Of a stretch of 20,364 nt of DNA, positions 1 through 6,623 are shown piece by piece. Origin of the DNA: Bacilli bacterium (GTDB lineage Bacteria > Bacillota_I > Bacilli_A > RF39 > UBA660); the NCBI GenBank assembly GCA_900758495.1, contig CAAERO010000010.1:1-20364 (forward strand), written 5' to 3'. A program made the translations under genes and the position numbers. The first letter of the stretch is position 1, and every line of letters starts with the position of its first letter. The notes under the pieces were generated by a model. It ran no database searches and was not told where the DNA came from. It saw only the letters and a program-made list of their open reading frames with translations.

Positions 1-345
1 CTCCTTGAATACCTTGTGTACCTTGTAAACCTTGAGGCCCAGTTGGTCCAGTAGGTCCAGTTGCACCTTCTAATCCTTGTGCTCCTTGAATACCTTGTGT
101 ACCTTGTAAACCTTGTGGTCCAGTTGGTCCCGTAGGTCCAGTTGCACCTTCTAGTCCTTGTACTCCTTGAATACCTTGTGTACCTTGTAAACCTTGTGGT
201 CCAGTTGGTCCAGTAGGTCCAGTTGCACCTTCTAATCCTTGTGCTCCTTGGATACCTTGTGTACCCTGTAAACCTTGAGGTCCAGTTGGTCCCGTAGGTC
301 CTGTTGCACCTTCTAATCCTTGTACTCCTTGGATACCACTAGGAC
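1..345 (-). repeat. 81-bp tandem repeat coding collagen triplets
   Basis: The motif CTCCTTG(A/G)ATACC recurs at 1, 82, 163, 244 and 325, an exact 81-bp period (nine Gly-X-Y triplets per unit). Copies differ by only a few substitutions, mostly synonymous, which points to recent unit duplication or homogenisation. The array is open at the left edge, so the copy number is unknown. Confidence 0.95.
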
Positions 346-748
346 CTGTAGGACCTTGTGGTATAGTTAAATTTAAAATAAAGTTTGGCATAGTACCTGT
401 TATAGTAGCACTAGCTTGACCTCCAGGTTCTCCAGTTGTTACACTTCCTATTGTTAAAGAGGGAGTTTGACCGATTGGTCCAGTAGGACCAGTTGCTCCT
501 TGTAAACCTTGTGGTCCAGTTGGTCCAGTAGGACCCGTAGCTCCCCGTGGAATAACAAAATCTAAAACAACATTTTGATTAGTTCCTCCATTAATGACAC
601 TAGCATTAGAACCAGGCTCTGACGTAGTAGTTGATCTTACATTAATAGTAGCAGGTCCACGTGGCCCCGTAGGCCCTTGAATGTAGCAAAATTTACATTT
701 TACTTTATCTTTGTTACAGTTGCAATTTTCATTAAAATCATTAAACAT
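1..748 (-). CDS. Collagen-like (Gly-X-Y repeat) surface/exosporium-type protein, partial
   Basis: The ATG is at 748-746 on the minus strand, about 7 bases after a strong AAGGAG site. The frame stays open to the left edge (249 codons), so the C-terminus is missing. The N-terminus is short and Cys-rich (MFNDFNENCNCNKDKVKCKF), without a signal peptide. It is followed by Gly-X-Y blocks (GPTGPRGPA, GATGPTGPTGPQGLQ) that alternate with two non-collagen beta-type segments around residues 35-70 and 95-135. From about residue 140 onward a 27-residue unit (GATGPTGPTGPQGLQGTQG plus IQGVQGLE) repeats. Firmicute proteins of this kind (the BclA-like group) form trimeric fibres on the spore exosporium or cell surface; the role here is inferred from architecture only. 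A CATAAAAT box at 776-769 resembles the -10 of sporulation sigma factors E/K, but no convincing -35 was found. Confidence 0.85.
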   Translation of the reverse strand, partial: MFNDFNENCNCNKDKVKCKFCYIQGPTGPRGPATINVRSTTTSEPGSNASVINGGTNQNVVLDFVIPRGATGPTGPTGPQGLQGATGPTGPIGQTPSLTIGSVTTGEPGGQASATITGTMPNFILNLTIPQGPTGPSGIQGVQGLEGATGPTGPTGPQGLQGTQGIQGAQGLEGATGPTGPTGPQGLQGTQGIQGVQGLEGATGPTGPTGPQGLQGTQGIQGAQGLEGATGPTGPTGPQGLQGTQGIQG

Positions 749-857
749 ATTATTCTCCTTTCTTTAATATTTTATGTAAAAGCACTAATTGGATTTAATA
801 AAATTGTCTTATAAAATATTAATAATCTTTGAGGAGTAATCTTGTTTCTCTTTTAGC

Positions 858-863
858 TATAAT
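858..863 (+). promoter_or_regulatory. Candidate -10 box of the two-component operon
   Basis: A perfect TATAAT lies 33 bases before the response regulator start. No good -35 hexamer sits 16-18 bases upstream (AGTAAT at 835-840), so only the -10 is supported. A GGAGG ribosome binding site follows at 885-889. Confidence 0.35.
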
Positions 864-896
864 ATGATAGAATAAAAATAACTTGGAGGTAGTAAA

Positions 897-1577
897 ATGA
901 TAAATGTTTTAGTAGTAGAAGATGAAGAAAATATTAGAAATATAATAAAAAAAGTATTAGAAAGAGAAGGCTATCATATATATTTAGCAGCTACTAGTAT
1001 GGAAGGATTAGATATTATTGATAAAGTTCATATTGATTTAATTGTACTTGATTTAATGTTACCAGACATGGATGGATATCAATTTACAAAAGAATTAAGA
1101 GATGCAAGATATGAAATACCAATTTTAATGGCAACTGCTAAACAATTACCAGAAGATAAAAGAAAAGGCTTTTTAGTAGGAACAGATGATTATATGACTA
1201 AACCACTTGATATGGAAGAATTTGTTCTTAGAATAAAAGCACTTTTAAGAAGAAGTAAAATAGTAAATGAACGAAAAATAGTGATAGGTAAAGTTACTCT
1301 TGATTATGATTCTCTTACTGTTACAAGAGAAAATGAATCTATTACTTTACCTCAAAAAGAATTTTATCTTTTATATAAACTATTATCTTATCCTGATAAA
1401 ATATTTACAAGAGTAGAATTAATGGATGAGATTTGGGGTTATGAATCAACTACTGATGATACAACTTTAAATGTTCATATCAATAGACTAAGAAAGAAAT
1501 TTGAAAACTATAATGAGTTTGAAATAAAAGCTATTAGGGGACTTGGCTATAAGGCGGTGAAGAAAGTTGAAGAGTGA
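897..1577 (+). CDS. OmpR/PhoB-family response regulator
   Basis: This is the DNA-binding half of a two-component system: its kinase phosphorylates it and it then regulates transcription. The receiver domain (about residues 1-118) shows the acidic pair E8/D9, the phospho-acceptor D52 in VLDLMLPDMDG, the switch T80 and the conserved K102 in YMTKP. The C-terminal winged helix (about 128-222) carries the family signatures LPQKEFYLLYKLL, VELMDEIWG and the recognition-helix region VHINRLRKK, ending in IRGLGYK. The 226-aa length is typical. The start is fixed by GGAGG 7 bases upstream. It overlaps the sensor kinase gene that follows, so the two are co-translated. The signal and target genes cannot be read from the sequence. 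Confidence 0.95.
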   Translation: MINVLVVEDEENIRNIIKKVLEREGYHIYLAATSMEGLDIIDKVHIDLIVLDLMLPDMDGYQFTKELRDARYEIPILMATAKQLPEDKRKGFLVGTDDYMTKPLDMEEFVLRIKALLRRSKIVNERKIVIGKVTLDYDSLTVTRENESITLPQKEFYLLYKLLSYPDKIFTRVELMDEIWGYESTTDDTTLNVHINRLRKKFENYNEFEIKAIRGLGYKAVKKVEE

Positions 1578-2616
1578 TAATAATGCTAAGAAGAACAAAA
1601 TACATACATACTTCGTTATTTGGAGTTTAATAGTATTATTTTCTTCTATCATTGTATCAGGAATAGTAATTTTTACTTTAATATTAAGTTTAAATATTGA
1701 TATATTTGATATATTAAAAGAAAAACCTTTTATTTCAATTATCGTTTTAATATTAACAGAAATAATAGTAGGAGTAGTAATGGCTATTATTATTGGAAAC
1801 CCTATTGTAAAAATAATGGATGAATTAGAAAGAATATTAAAAGAAATAACAAAGGGTAATTATAAAGTAAGACTTAAAGACACAAAATACTTTAAAGAAA
1901 TGAATAGAAACTTTAACAAGATGATTTCTGAACTTGATAGTGTAGAAATATTAAGAAATGACTTTATTAATAACTTTTCTCATGAATTAAAGACCCCTTT
2001 AGTTTCTATTAAAGGTTATGCTGAAGAATTAAAAAGAGGAGATTTAACTGAGAAAGAAAAGAATAAATATTTAGATATTATTATTAACGAATCTAATCGT
2101 TTGACCTCACTTTCTACTAATATTTTAAATCTTTCTAAAGTAGAAAAACAGCAGATATTAACGGATACTAAGAGGGTAAATGTAGGTGAGTGTGTAAGAC
2201 AAGTTGTTTTGATGGAACTTAAGAAGATAGAAAAAAAGAATATAGATTTGGATTTAGAGATAGATGATTGTTATACTTTAGCTAATAATGGAATGCTTGA
2301 ACAAGTTTTTATCAATATTATAGAAAACTCTATTAAATTTACTGAACCAAATGGAAAGATAAATATTAAAGTTTATGTAAAGGATAGTAAAGTAATAGTA
2401 AAAATTAAAGATAATGGTAAAGGAATAGAAAGAGAAAATTTAAATCATATTTTTGATAAGTTCTATACTACTAAAGATAAAAATAATAATAGTGGAAATG
2501 GTTTAGGACTTGCTCTTGCTAAGAAAATAATTGATTTACATGAAGGATGTATAGAAGTATCTAGTGAGAAAGATAAATATACAGAGTTTACCATTATCCT
2601 TAGAAAGGAGGATTAA
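1567..2616 (+). CDS. Membrane sensor histidine kinase
   Basis: This is the partner kinase of the preceding regulator. It has two membrane segments (about residues 12-41 and 55-82) with only a short loop outside, so it has almost no extracellular sensor domain and may sense the membrane or a partner protein. A HAMP-like linker follows (about 80-128). The HisKA box FSHELKTPL carries phospho-acceptor H139. The ATPase domain shows the N box (N250/N254), the G1 box DNGKGI (282-287) and the G2 box GNGLGLALAK (310-319). The start used is TTG at 1567, overlapping the regulator by 11 bases; no ATG precedes the first membrane segment, and a purine-rich AAGGCGGTGAAG stretch precedes the TTG. At 349 aa it is a compact but complete kinase. 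Confidence 0.93.
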   Translation: MKSDNNAKKNKIHTYFVIWSLIVLFSSIIVSGIVIFTLILSLNIDIFDILKEKPFISIIVLILTEIIVGVVMAIIIGNPIVKIMDELERILKEITKGNYKVRLKDTKYFKEMNRNFNKMISELDSVEILRNDFINNFSHELKTPLVSIKGYAEELKRGDLTEKEKNKYLDIIINESNRLTSLSTNILNLSKVEKQQILTDTKRVNVGECVRQVVLMELKKIEKKNIDLDLEIDDCYTLANNGMLEQVFINIIENSIKFTEPNGKINIKVYVKDSKVIVKIKDNGKGIERENLNHIFDKFYTTKDKNNNSGNGLGLALAKKIIDLHEGCIEVSSEKDKYTEFTIILRKED

Positions 2617-2617
2617 T

Positions 2618-2926
2618 ATGCGAAAAACATTAGTTTTGTTAGCTTTGATTTTAGTAATAATATCTACAGGTTGTAATAGTGAAAAAGAAAAACTTTATTC
2701 TTTTAAAGGAATTGTAACTGATTGTGAAGAAGAAAGTATGTTAGTTAAACCTAATAAAGATGAAGATATCTTTAAAACAGCTTCTTTAATAAGAGTTAGG
2801 TTTACAGATGATTACAAGTCTTGTACTGTTAATCAAAAAGTTAAAATCACTTATGAAGGAATGATAAATGCAAGTTATCCAGCTAGTATTGGTGCTACTA
2901 AAATTGAAATAATATCAGCTAATTAA
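2618..2926 (+). CDS. Small lipoprotein, DUF3221-like
   Basis: The 102-aa protein begins with a lipoprotein signal peptide (MRKTLVLLALILVIISTGC), with lipobox ISTGC, so it should be lipid-anchored on the outer face of the membrane at C19. The ATG at 2618 is chosen because AGAAAGGAGG lies 5-7 bases upstream and the signal peptide starts there; an upstream in-frame ATG at 2564 lies inside the kinase gene and would bury the signal. The mature part is a small beta-rich domain. Its pattern KVKITYEGMINASYPASIGA resembles the C-terminal half of DUF3221 (YobA-type) proteins, which are often near regulators and have no settled function. It starts 1 base after the kinase stop and is the last gene before a terminator, so it may be an accessory or target of this two-component system (inference). 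Confidence 0.8.
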   Translation: MRKTLVLLALILVIISTGCNSEKEKLYSFKGIVTDCEEESMLVKPNKDEDIFKTASLIRVRFTDDYKSCTVNQKVKITYEGMINASYPASIGATKIEIISAN

Positions 2927-2927
2927 A

Positions 2928-2964
2928 AGAAGAAACATGTTATAAAAAAGTGTTTCTTTTTTTA
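2928..2964 (+). terminator. Rho-independent terminator after the two-component operon
   Basis: The stem AAGAAACA (2930-2937) pairs with TGTTTCTT (2951-2958) and runs straight into a T tract up to 2963. It sits directly after the lipoprotein stop codon. Confidence 0.85.
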
Positions 2965-3037
2965 TATAATAGGAAATTTATACCTAAAACGTATTGCAAA
3001 TAGATATTCAACATAAAAAATACATAACCACAAAAAC

Positions 3038-3053
3038 CGAGATAGTAATCTCG
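3038..3053. repeat. Short perfect hairpin near the end of the IS remnant
   Basis: CGAGAT (3038-3043) and ATCTCG (3048-3053) are separated by a 4-base loop, 26 bases past the zinc-ribbon pseudogene stop. It has no T tract, so it is not a typical terminator. IS91-type elements carry small hairpins at their ends, so this may be a relic of the element's terminus (inference). Confidence 0.35.
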
Positions 3054-3078
3054 TATCAATAATATATCTTAAGTTAAA

Positions 3079-3327
3079 TTAATCTTCTCTATAAACGTGG
3101 TGATATCCTCTTTTGAAATGATAGTCTAAATGTACACATTTATCATACTTACACTTTTCACAGATAATATATGGGGGAGTAGAAATAGGTAAACCATTCC
3201 ATTCATCTCCTTGTTCAAACTATAAAATGGCTTCAATAGGAGCCTCAAATTTATATTTACATTTTGGACAGATGTAATTAACTGTTTTTCCACTAAGTTT
3301 AATAGGAAAATTGTCAAAATCAAACAT
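3079..3327 (-). pseudogene. IS-associated zinc-ribbon protein, broken by an internal TAG
   Basis: The frame from ATG 3327 reads 35 codons (MFDFDNFPIKLSGKTVNYIC, then PKCKYKFEAPIEAIL), meets TAG at 3222-3220, and continues in the same frame for 46 more codons to TAA 3081-3079. The second part reads FEQGDEWNGLPISTPPYIIC, then EKCKYDKCVHLDYHFKRGY. The CPKC and CEKC pairs form a zinc ribbon split by the stop, so both halves clearly belonged to one 82-residue protein. A single C-to-T change (CAG to TAG) would explain it. TAG is a normal stop elsewhere in the window (end of xseB and of cas9), so read-through is unlikely. The start lies 2 bases after the transposase stop at 3332-3330, so it was the second gene of the mobile element. 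The function was probably accessory to transposition, but that is unknown. Confidence 0.7.
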
Positions 3328-3329
3328 AA

Positions 3330-4156
3330 TTAACCTTCAGTCATTTCTAAAATATAATTTAACATATTTTCACATCTAGGACAGGTGTAAGATCTCTATT
3401 GAAAGACTTCATAATAGAAAGTCTATGTTTAAGAAGCATTCTTCTAACAGAATGTTTTTCTTTATTAATAAGTTTACTAATCTTATCAAAAGAACTAGGT
3501 TTCTTTCTATAAAAACCATAATATCTGATAGTTTTAAACCCAAAAGGGACAAGATGTCTAATTAAAAGTTTAATAAACTCTATAACGGAAGTAGTAACTT
3601 CATGATATGATTCATCTTCATGAGCATTATAACAAAAAGTAACATTTTCGCCATCATAATTAATAATCCTATTTTCACTAATAGCAGGTCTTTCACAATA
3701 TCTAGTAACATATTCAACGTCATCTTTTAAAGACTTAAATTTTTTAGAAATAATAAAAACAATTTGCCTATGATTACAGGCATAAGCAGTTTCTAAGATA
3801 TTTTCAACTCTTTCATTTTTGTATTTATAGCCACAATAGGTACAAAGACTGGGTTTACAAGTATGTACCATAAAGACAATATCATCACAGCTAGGACATT
3901 GATATAGGGAACAACCTAAGTTTTTATTATGACAATCAATAACTTTTTTAATTTCATCATAAGCATTAGGTCTATATTTATTTATCTGTTCACCATATTT
4001 ATTAAAGAATTTATCAGAGCGCTCTTCTAAGATAGTAGAAATAATACCAGTAACTTTAGAATAATTATAATTCTTATTAAGAGTTCCATCTTTATTAAAT
4101 ATATTCTCGTTATAGTCACGATTTAATATGAATTCTATAAATTCTTGCTCGGACAT
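3330..4156 (-). pseudogene. IS91/IS1294-like HUH transposase, internally deleted and frameshifted
   Basis: The N-terminus from ATG 4156 has the zinc-binding domain of this transposase group: C82 in NLGC, CPSC (87-90), C100, and CTYC (105-108), followed by HRQIVFIISKKF. It then jumps at about residues 140-147 to VEYVTRYCERPAISENRI, which normally lies after the catalytic core. The central rolling-circle core with its HxH metal motif and nicking tyrosine is therefore absent, so the protein cannot be active. Near the 3' end one base is missing around 3391-3395: the frame turns to LTPVLDVKIC and stops at 3359. In the neighbouring frame the expected ending TCPRCENMLNYILEMTEG runs to TAA 3332-3330, restoring a second zinc pair and placing the stop right before the small zinc-ribbon gene. 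Family assignment rests on the zinc motif, the YVTRY block and the FGFKTIRYYGFY block. Confidence 0.8.
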
Positions 4157-4175
4157 ACAAGGCTATCTATTTCAA

Positions 4176-4472
4176 TTATATTATTGCTTTATCTTTAATC
4201 CATTCAATAAAAATACTGGTAAATTCTTTAGAATCAATTGCTGAAAACACTCTTGAGAATGTATCATGAGATGGAATACCATTTTCTAACTTTAGTAAAT
4301 CAATAAAGTATTATTCGTGTAGCTTCAAAAAATATGCCATATTAACAAAATCGGTATAACCACATAAAATGCCATAAATAGTAATTATTAAAATATCTGG
4401 TAGTTTATGTTTCTTTCCTCTTATATCTCTTGGATTTTATAAAATCTCAATATAATTAAATAAAGTTTTCAT
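4176..4472 (-). pseudogene. ISAs1-family transposase, N-terminal remnant
   Basis: From ATG 4472 the minus strand encodes MKTLFNYIEIL, TAA (4439-4437), then NPRDIRGKKHKLPDILIITI with YGILCGYTDFVNMAYFLKLHE, TAA (4313-4311), then YFIDLLKLENGIPSHDTFSR and VFSAIDSKEFTSIFIEWIKDKA. The DPR-RGK block, the 'cG..d' block and above all GIPSHDTFSRVF are hallmarks of the N-terminal domain of ISAs1 transposases. Two in-frame stops interrupt it, and the homology ends near 4180, before the DDE catalytic region. The rest of the element is not seen in the window. It lies end to end with the HUH transposase remnant, so a later insertion or deletion removed its 3' part (inference). Confidence 0.8.
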
Positions 4473-4587
4473 ATATATCACGCATCCTAACTATAAGGAT
4501 ACAAGATATTTTAACTCATATAAAGATAATATGCTATTTTGTCAATAGAATTTTTTATGCAATTGCCATAATTGAATAATATTTTAA

Positions 4588-4617
4588 TTGACTTGTTATA
4601 CAATCAAGAATTATAAT
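4588..4617 (+). promoter_or_regulatory. Sigma-A-type promoter of the HTH-repeat gene
   Basis: TTGACT (4588-4593) and TATAAT (4612-4617) are 18 bases apart, 23 bases before the start codon, followed by AGAGGA as ribosome binding site. Confidence 0.75.
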
Positions 4618-4640
4618 ATTGGCTATGAGAGGACTTTTAT

Positions 4641-6332
4641 ATGTATAGCGAAGAAATAAAATACAAAATAGTACATTTATTAGGGTACAAAACCATAAAA
4701 GAAATAGCAGAAGAATTCGATATAAGTTATTCAACTTTATACAGATGGCAAAAAAGTAAAAAAGCCAGTGAATTAATAAAAAAACTTATGCTTGAAGAAA
4801 AATATGAAGAGGCATTAGTTATTGGTAAAGATTATCCAAATAACGAAGTAATAAAGGGTCAAGTAATGTCAATTTATATGAAAAAGAGAGACTATGAAAA
4901 AGCAATACAAATAGCTAGAGAATTTCCAAATAATGCTCCAATTCAAAGCCAGTTAATAAAGATTTATATGAAAAAGAGAGACTATGAAAAAGCAATACAA
5001 ATAGCTAGAGAATTTCCAAATAATGCTCCAATTCAAAGTCAGTTAATGACAGTTTATATGAAAAATGAAAATTATGAGAGCGCAATAAAAATAGCTGAAA
5101 AGTTTTCAAGTTATGCTCCAATTCAAAGTCAGTTAATGACAGTTTATATGGAAAATAAAGATTATGAAGCAGCAATCAAAATAGCTAAAAAGTTTTTGAG
5201 TTATGCTCCAATTCAAAGTCAGTTAATGACAGTTTATATGGAAAATAAAAATTATGAGAGTGCAAGAGAAATAGCTGAAAAATTTCCAAATGATAATATT
5301 ATTCAAAGTCAGTTAATGACAACTTATGTGAAAAATGGAGATTATGAGAGTGCAAGAGAAATAGCTGAAAAATTTCCAAATGATAATATTATTCAAAGTC
5401 AGCTAATGAAAATTCGCACGGAAAACGAAATCAAGGAAAATCCAGAAGAAATATCAGATTGGTATAATGAAATAATTAAAACAAAAAAACAAGAGTTTCC
5501 AATAAAAATATTAGAAATTAGAAATAAAATAGTTGTTGATAATATATCTGTAAAAGATTTAGATACTTTGGAAAGCTTTAAAGAAAAATTAGAAGAAGAA
5601 AAATATTTATTAATAAAATTAGCTATATATGAAAAACTAGGATTACTAAATATGGGGATAAAGCAATTGAAGCAAAATACAATTTTTCCTGATAAATTAA
5701 AAAAGCAGTTGCTAATGCAGTTTGAAAGAAAAAGTAAATTTTATAATTTAGGAAACTGGGATGGTTTGATTGGGTGGTTTGATGAGACAAGGCCTTTAGA
5801 AAAAATACAAAAAAACTATGTAAAAGAGAATGGTACAGCAAGTGAAAACTTATTGGCTAGTATTCCTGAAGTACAAAGTAAAGATACTGAATCATCTGAA
5901 ATACAAAAAACCATACCTAAGAAACAAAATAATCCAAAAAGAGTTTTTAAAACAAATATTGGAGTAACAAATACGGTTCCTAGTAAAGTTAAAGAAGAAA
6001 AAAATAAACAAACTAAAATAAAAAATAATCAAGGCACTAAAACACTTTATGACACGTTAGATCAAACGTATAAGAAAATGATCTTAAATTTAAAAATAAA
6101 GTATTATAAGGATATGCATAATGAAGAAAAAAAGCAGTCTGCCTTATATAAATATGATCGGTTAGAAGAAGCTTTATCATCAAAACCTAATATTAAAAAC
6201 TTTGATATATTATTACTAATGCTTATTGGTGATGGCGATGATAGCTTAGATATAGAGCAATCTATTCCTAAGAAATATAATGATGAATACAAAAAAGTAT
6301 TAAATAAGATTAATTCTAGGAGAAAGCATTAA
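4641..6332 (+). CDS. HTH protein with seven 30-residue TPR-like repeats
   Basis: I do not recognise a named family. Residues 1-40 form a transposase/Mga-like helix-turn-helix (IKEIAEEFDISYSTLYRWQ), suggesting DNA binding. Residues 49-258 are seven tandem 30-residue helical repeats of the TPR type (consensus YMxNxDYExAIxIAxxFPNxxPIQSQLM), usually a protein-protein scaffold. Residues 259-395 are a further helical region. About 396-480 is a Lys/Gln/Asn-rich, probably disordered linker, and 480-563 is a helical C-terminal domain with acidic patch GDGDDSLD. It has no membrane segment or signal peptide, so it should be cytoplasmic. It has its own strong promoter and stands between IS scars and a tRNA gene, a usual site for acquired DNA. 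A regulatory or mobile-element-linked role is possible; no enzyme motif is visible. Confidence 0.8.
   Translation: MYSEEIKYKIVHLLGYKTIKEIAEEFDISYSTLYRWQKSKKASELIKKLMLEEKYEEALVIGKDYPNNEVIKGQVMSIYMKKRDYEKAIQIAREFPNNAPIQSQLIKIYMKKRDYEKAIQIAREFPNNAPIQSQLMTVYMKNENYESAIKIAEKFSSYAPIQSQLMTVYMENKDYEAAIKIAKKFLSYAPIQSQLMTVYMENKNYESAREIAEKFPNDNIIQSQLMTTYVKNGDYESAREIAEKFPNDNIIQSQLMKIRTENEIKENPEEISDWYNEIIKTKKQEFPIKILEIRNKIVVDNISVKDLDTLESFKEKLEEEKYLLIKLAIYEKLGLLNMGIKQLKQNTIFPDKLKKQLLMQFERKSKFYNLGNWDGLIGWFDETRPLEKIQKNYVKENGTASENLLASIPEVQSKDTESSEIQKTIPKKQNNPKRVFKTNIGVTNTVPSKVKEEKNKQTKIKNNQGTKTLYDTLDQTYKKMILNLKIKYYKDMHNEEKKQSALYKYDRLEEALSSKPNIKNFDILLLMLIGDGDDSLDIEQSIPKKYNDEYKKVLNKINSRRKH
4785..5414 (+). repeat. 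Seven in-frame 90-bp repeats
   Basis: Units start every 90 bases from 4785. Unit 1 is degenerate. Units 2 (4875-4964) and 3 (4965-5054) differ at only 5 of 90 positions, all at the 3' end. Units 4-5 and 6-7 are also close pairs. The pattern suggests repeated tandem duplication, with two duplications recent. Confidence 0.93.
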
Positions 6333-6337
6333 AATAG

Positions 6338-6383
6338 TTAACATCATGACTTGACAATAACTAAAATTATGATATGATGTTAA
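6338..6383. repeat. 10-bp perfect inverted repeat enclosing the tRNA promoter
   Basis: TTAACATCAT (6338-6347) and ATGATGTTAA (6374-6383) are exact reverse complements 26 bases apart. The right arm overlaps the -10 box of the tRNA-Gln promoter and the left arm lies just before its -35. It could be an operator for a dimeric regulator or a chance or decayed feature. Confidence 0.7.
6351..6378 (+). promoter_or_regulatory. Promoter of tRNA-Gln
   Basis: A consensus TTGACA (6351-6356) and TATGAT (6373-6378) are spaced by 16 bases, 13 bases before the mature tRNA 5' end. Confidence 0.8.
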
Positions 6384-6391
6384 TGTGAGTT

Positions 6392-6466
6392 TGCCCCATA
6401 GCCAAGCGGTAAGGCAGTGCGCTCTGACCGCACGATGCGTTAGTTCGAATCTAACTGGGGCAGCCA
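6392..6466 (+). tRNA. tRNA-Gln, anticodon CTG
   Basis: The cloverleaf is complete. Acceptor stem TGCCCCA (6392-6398) pairs with TGGGGCA (6456-6462), with discriminator G and encoded CCA (6464-6466). The D arm is GCC/GGC with loop AAGCGGTAA. Anticodon stem GTGCG/CGCAC holds the loop CTCTGAC, giving anticodon CTG for CAG codons. The T arm is GTTAG/CTAAC with TTCGAAT. CAG is rare in so AT-rich a genome, and the common tRNA-Gln(TTG) is not in this window. Confidence 0.95.
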
Positions 6467-6476
6467 ATAAGTGATT

Positions 6477-6502
6477 AACCCTTATTTTATAAGGGTTTTA
6501 AT
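6477..6502 (+). terminator. Terminator after tRNA-Gln
   Basis: AACCCTTAT (6477-6485) and ATAAGGGTT (6489-6497) form a 9-bp stem with a 3-base loop, followed by a short TTTTAAT. It should end the tRNA transcript before the synthetase gene, so the two are probably separate units. Confidence 0.7.
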
Positions 6503-6623
6503 ATGTAAAAATATAGTTACATACTATCTATATACTGTTTTTAAGTATAATTAGTTGTAGATTGAGTTTGACTTTATTATATAAATATGGGAAAATATTA
6601 CTGAAATATGAGGAGTGATTTAT

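Noticed and set aside
1..345. The 81-bp repeats as a CRISPR-like array
   Set aside because: The whole unit is coding Gly-X-Y in one frame with no unique spacers.
1160..1173. A 14-base match between spacer 2 and the response regulator gene (AAGAAAAGGCTTTT)
   Set aside because: Only 14 of 30 bases match in low-complexity AT-rich DNA; not evidence of self-targeting.
3126..3323. An open frame on the minus strand inside the zinc-ribbon pseudogene
   Set aside because: It is a shifted frame: the neighbouring frame carries the CPKC/CEKC pairs, so this frame is only a shadow.
5623..6292. Two minus-strand open frames (5623-5841, 6104-6292) opposite the HTH-repeat gene
   Set aside because: They lie wholly inside a well supported gene, have no ribosome binding site and no domain pattern.
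6503..6623. Possible T-box riboswitch in front of gltX
   Set aside because: The stretch lacks the conserved T-box antiterminator motif (AGGGTGGNACCGCG) and a terminator next to gltX; only ambiguous promoter-like boxes (for example TTGTAG 6555 and TATATA 6578) are seen.
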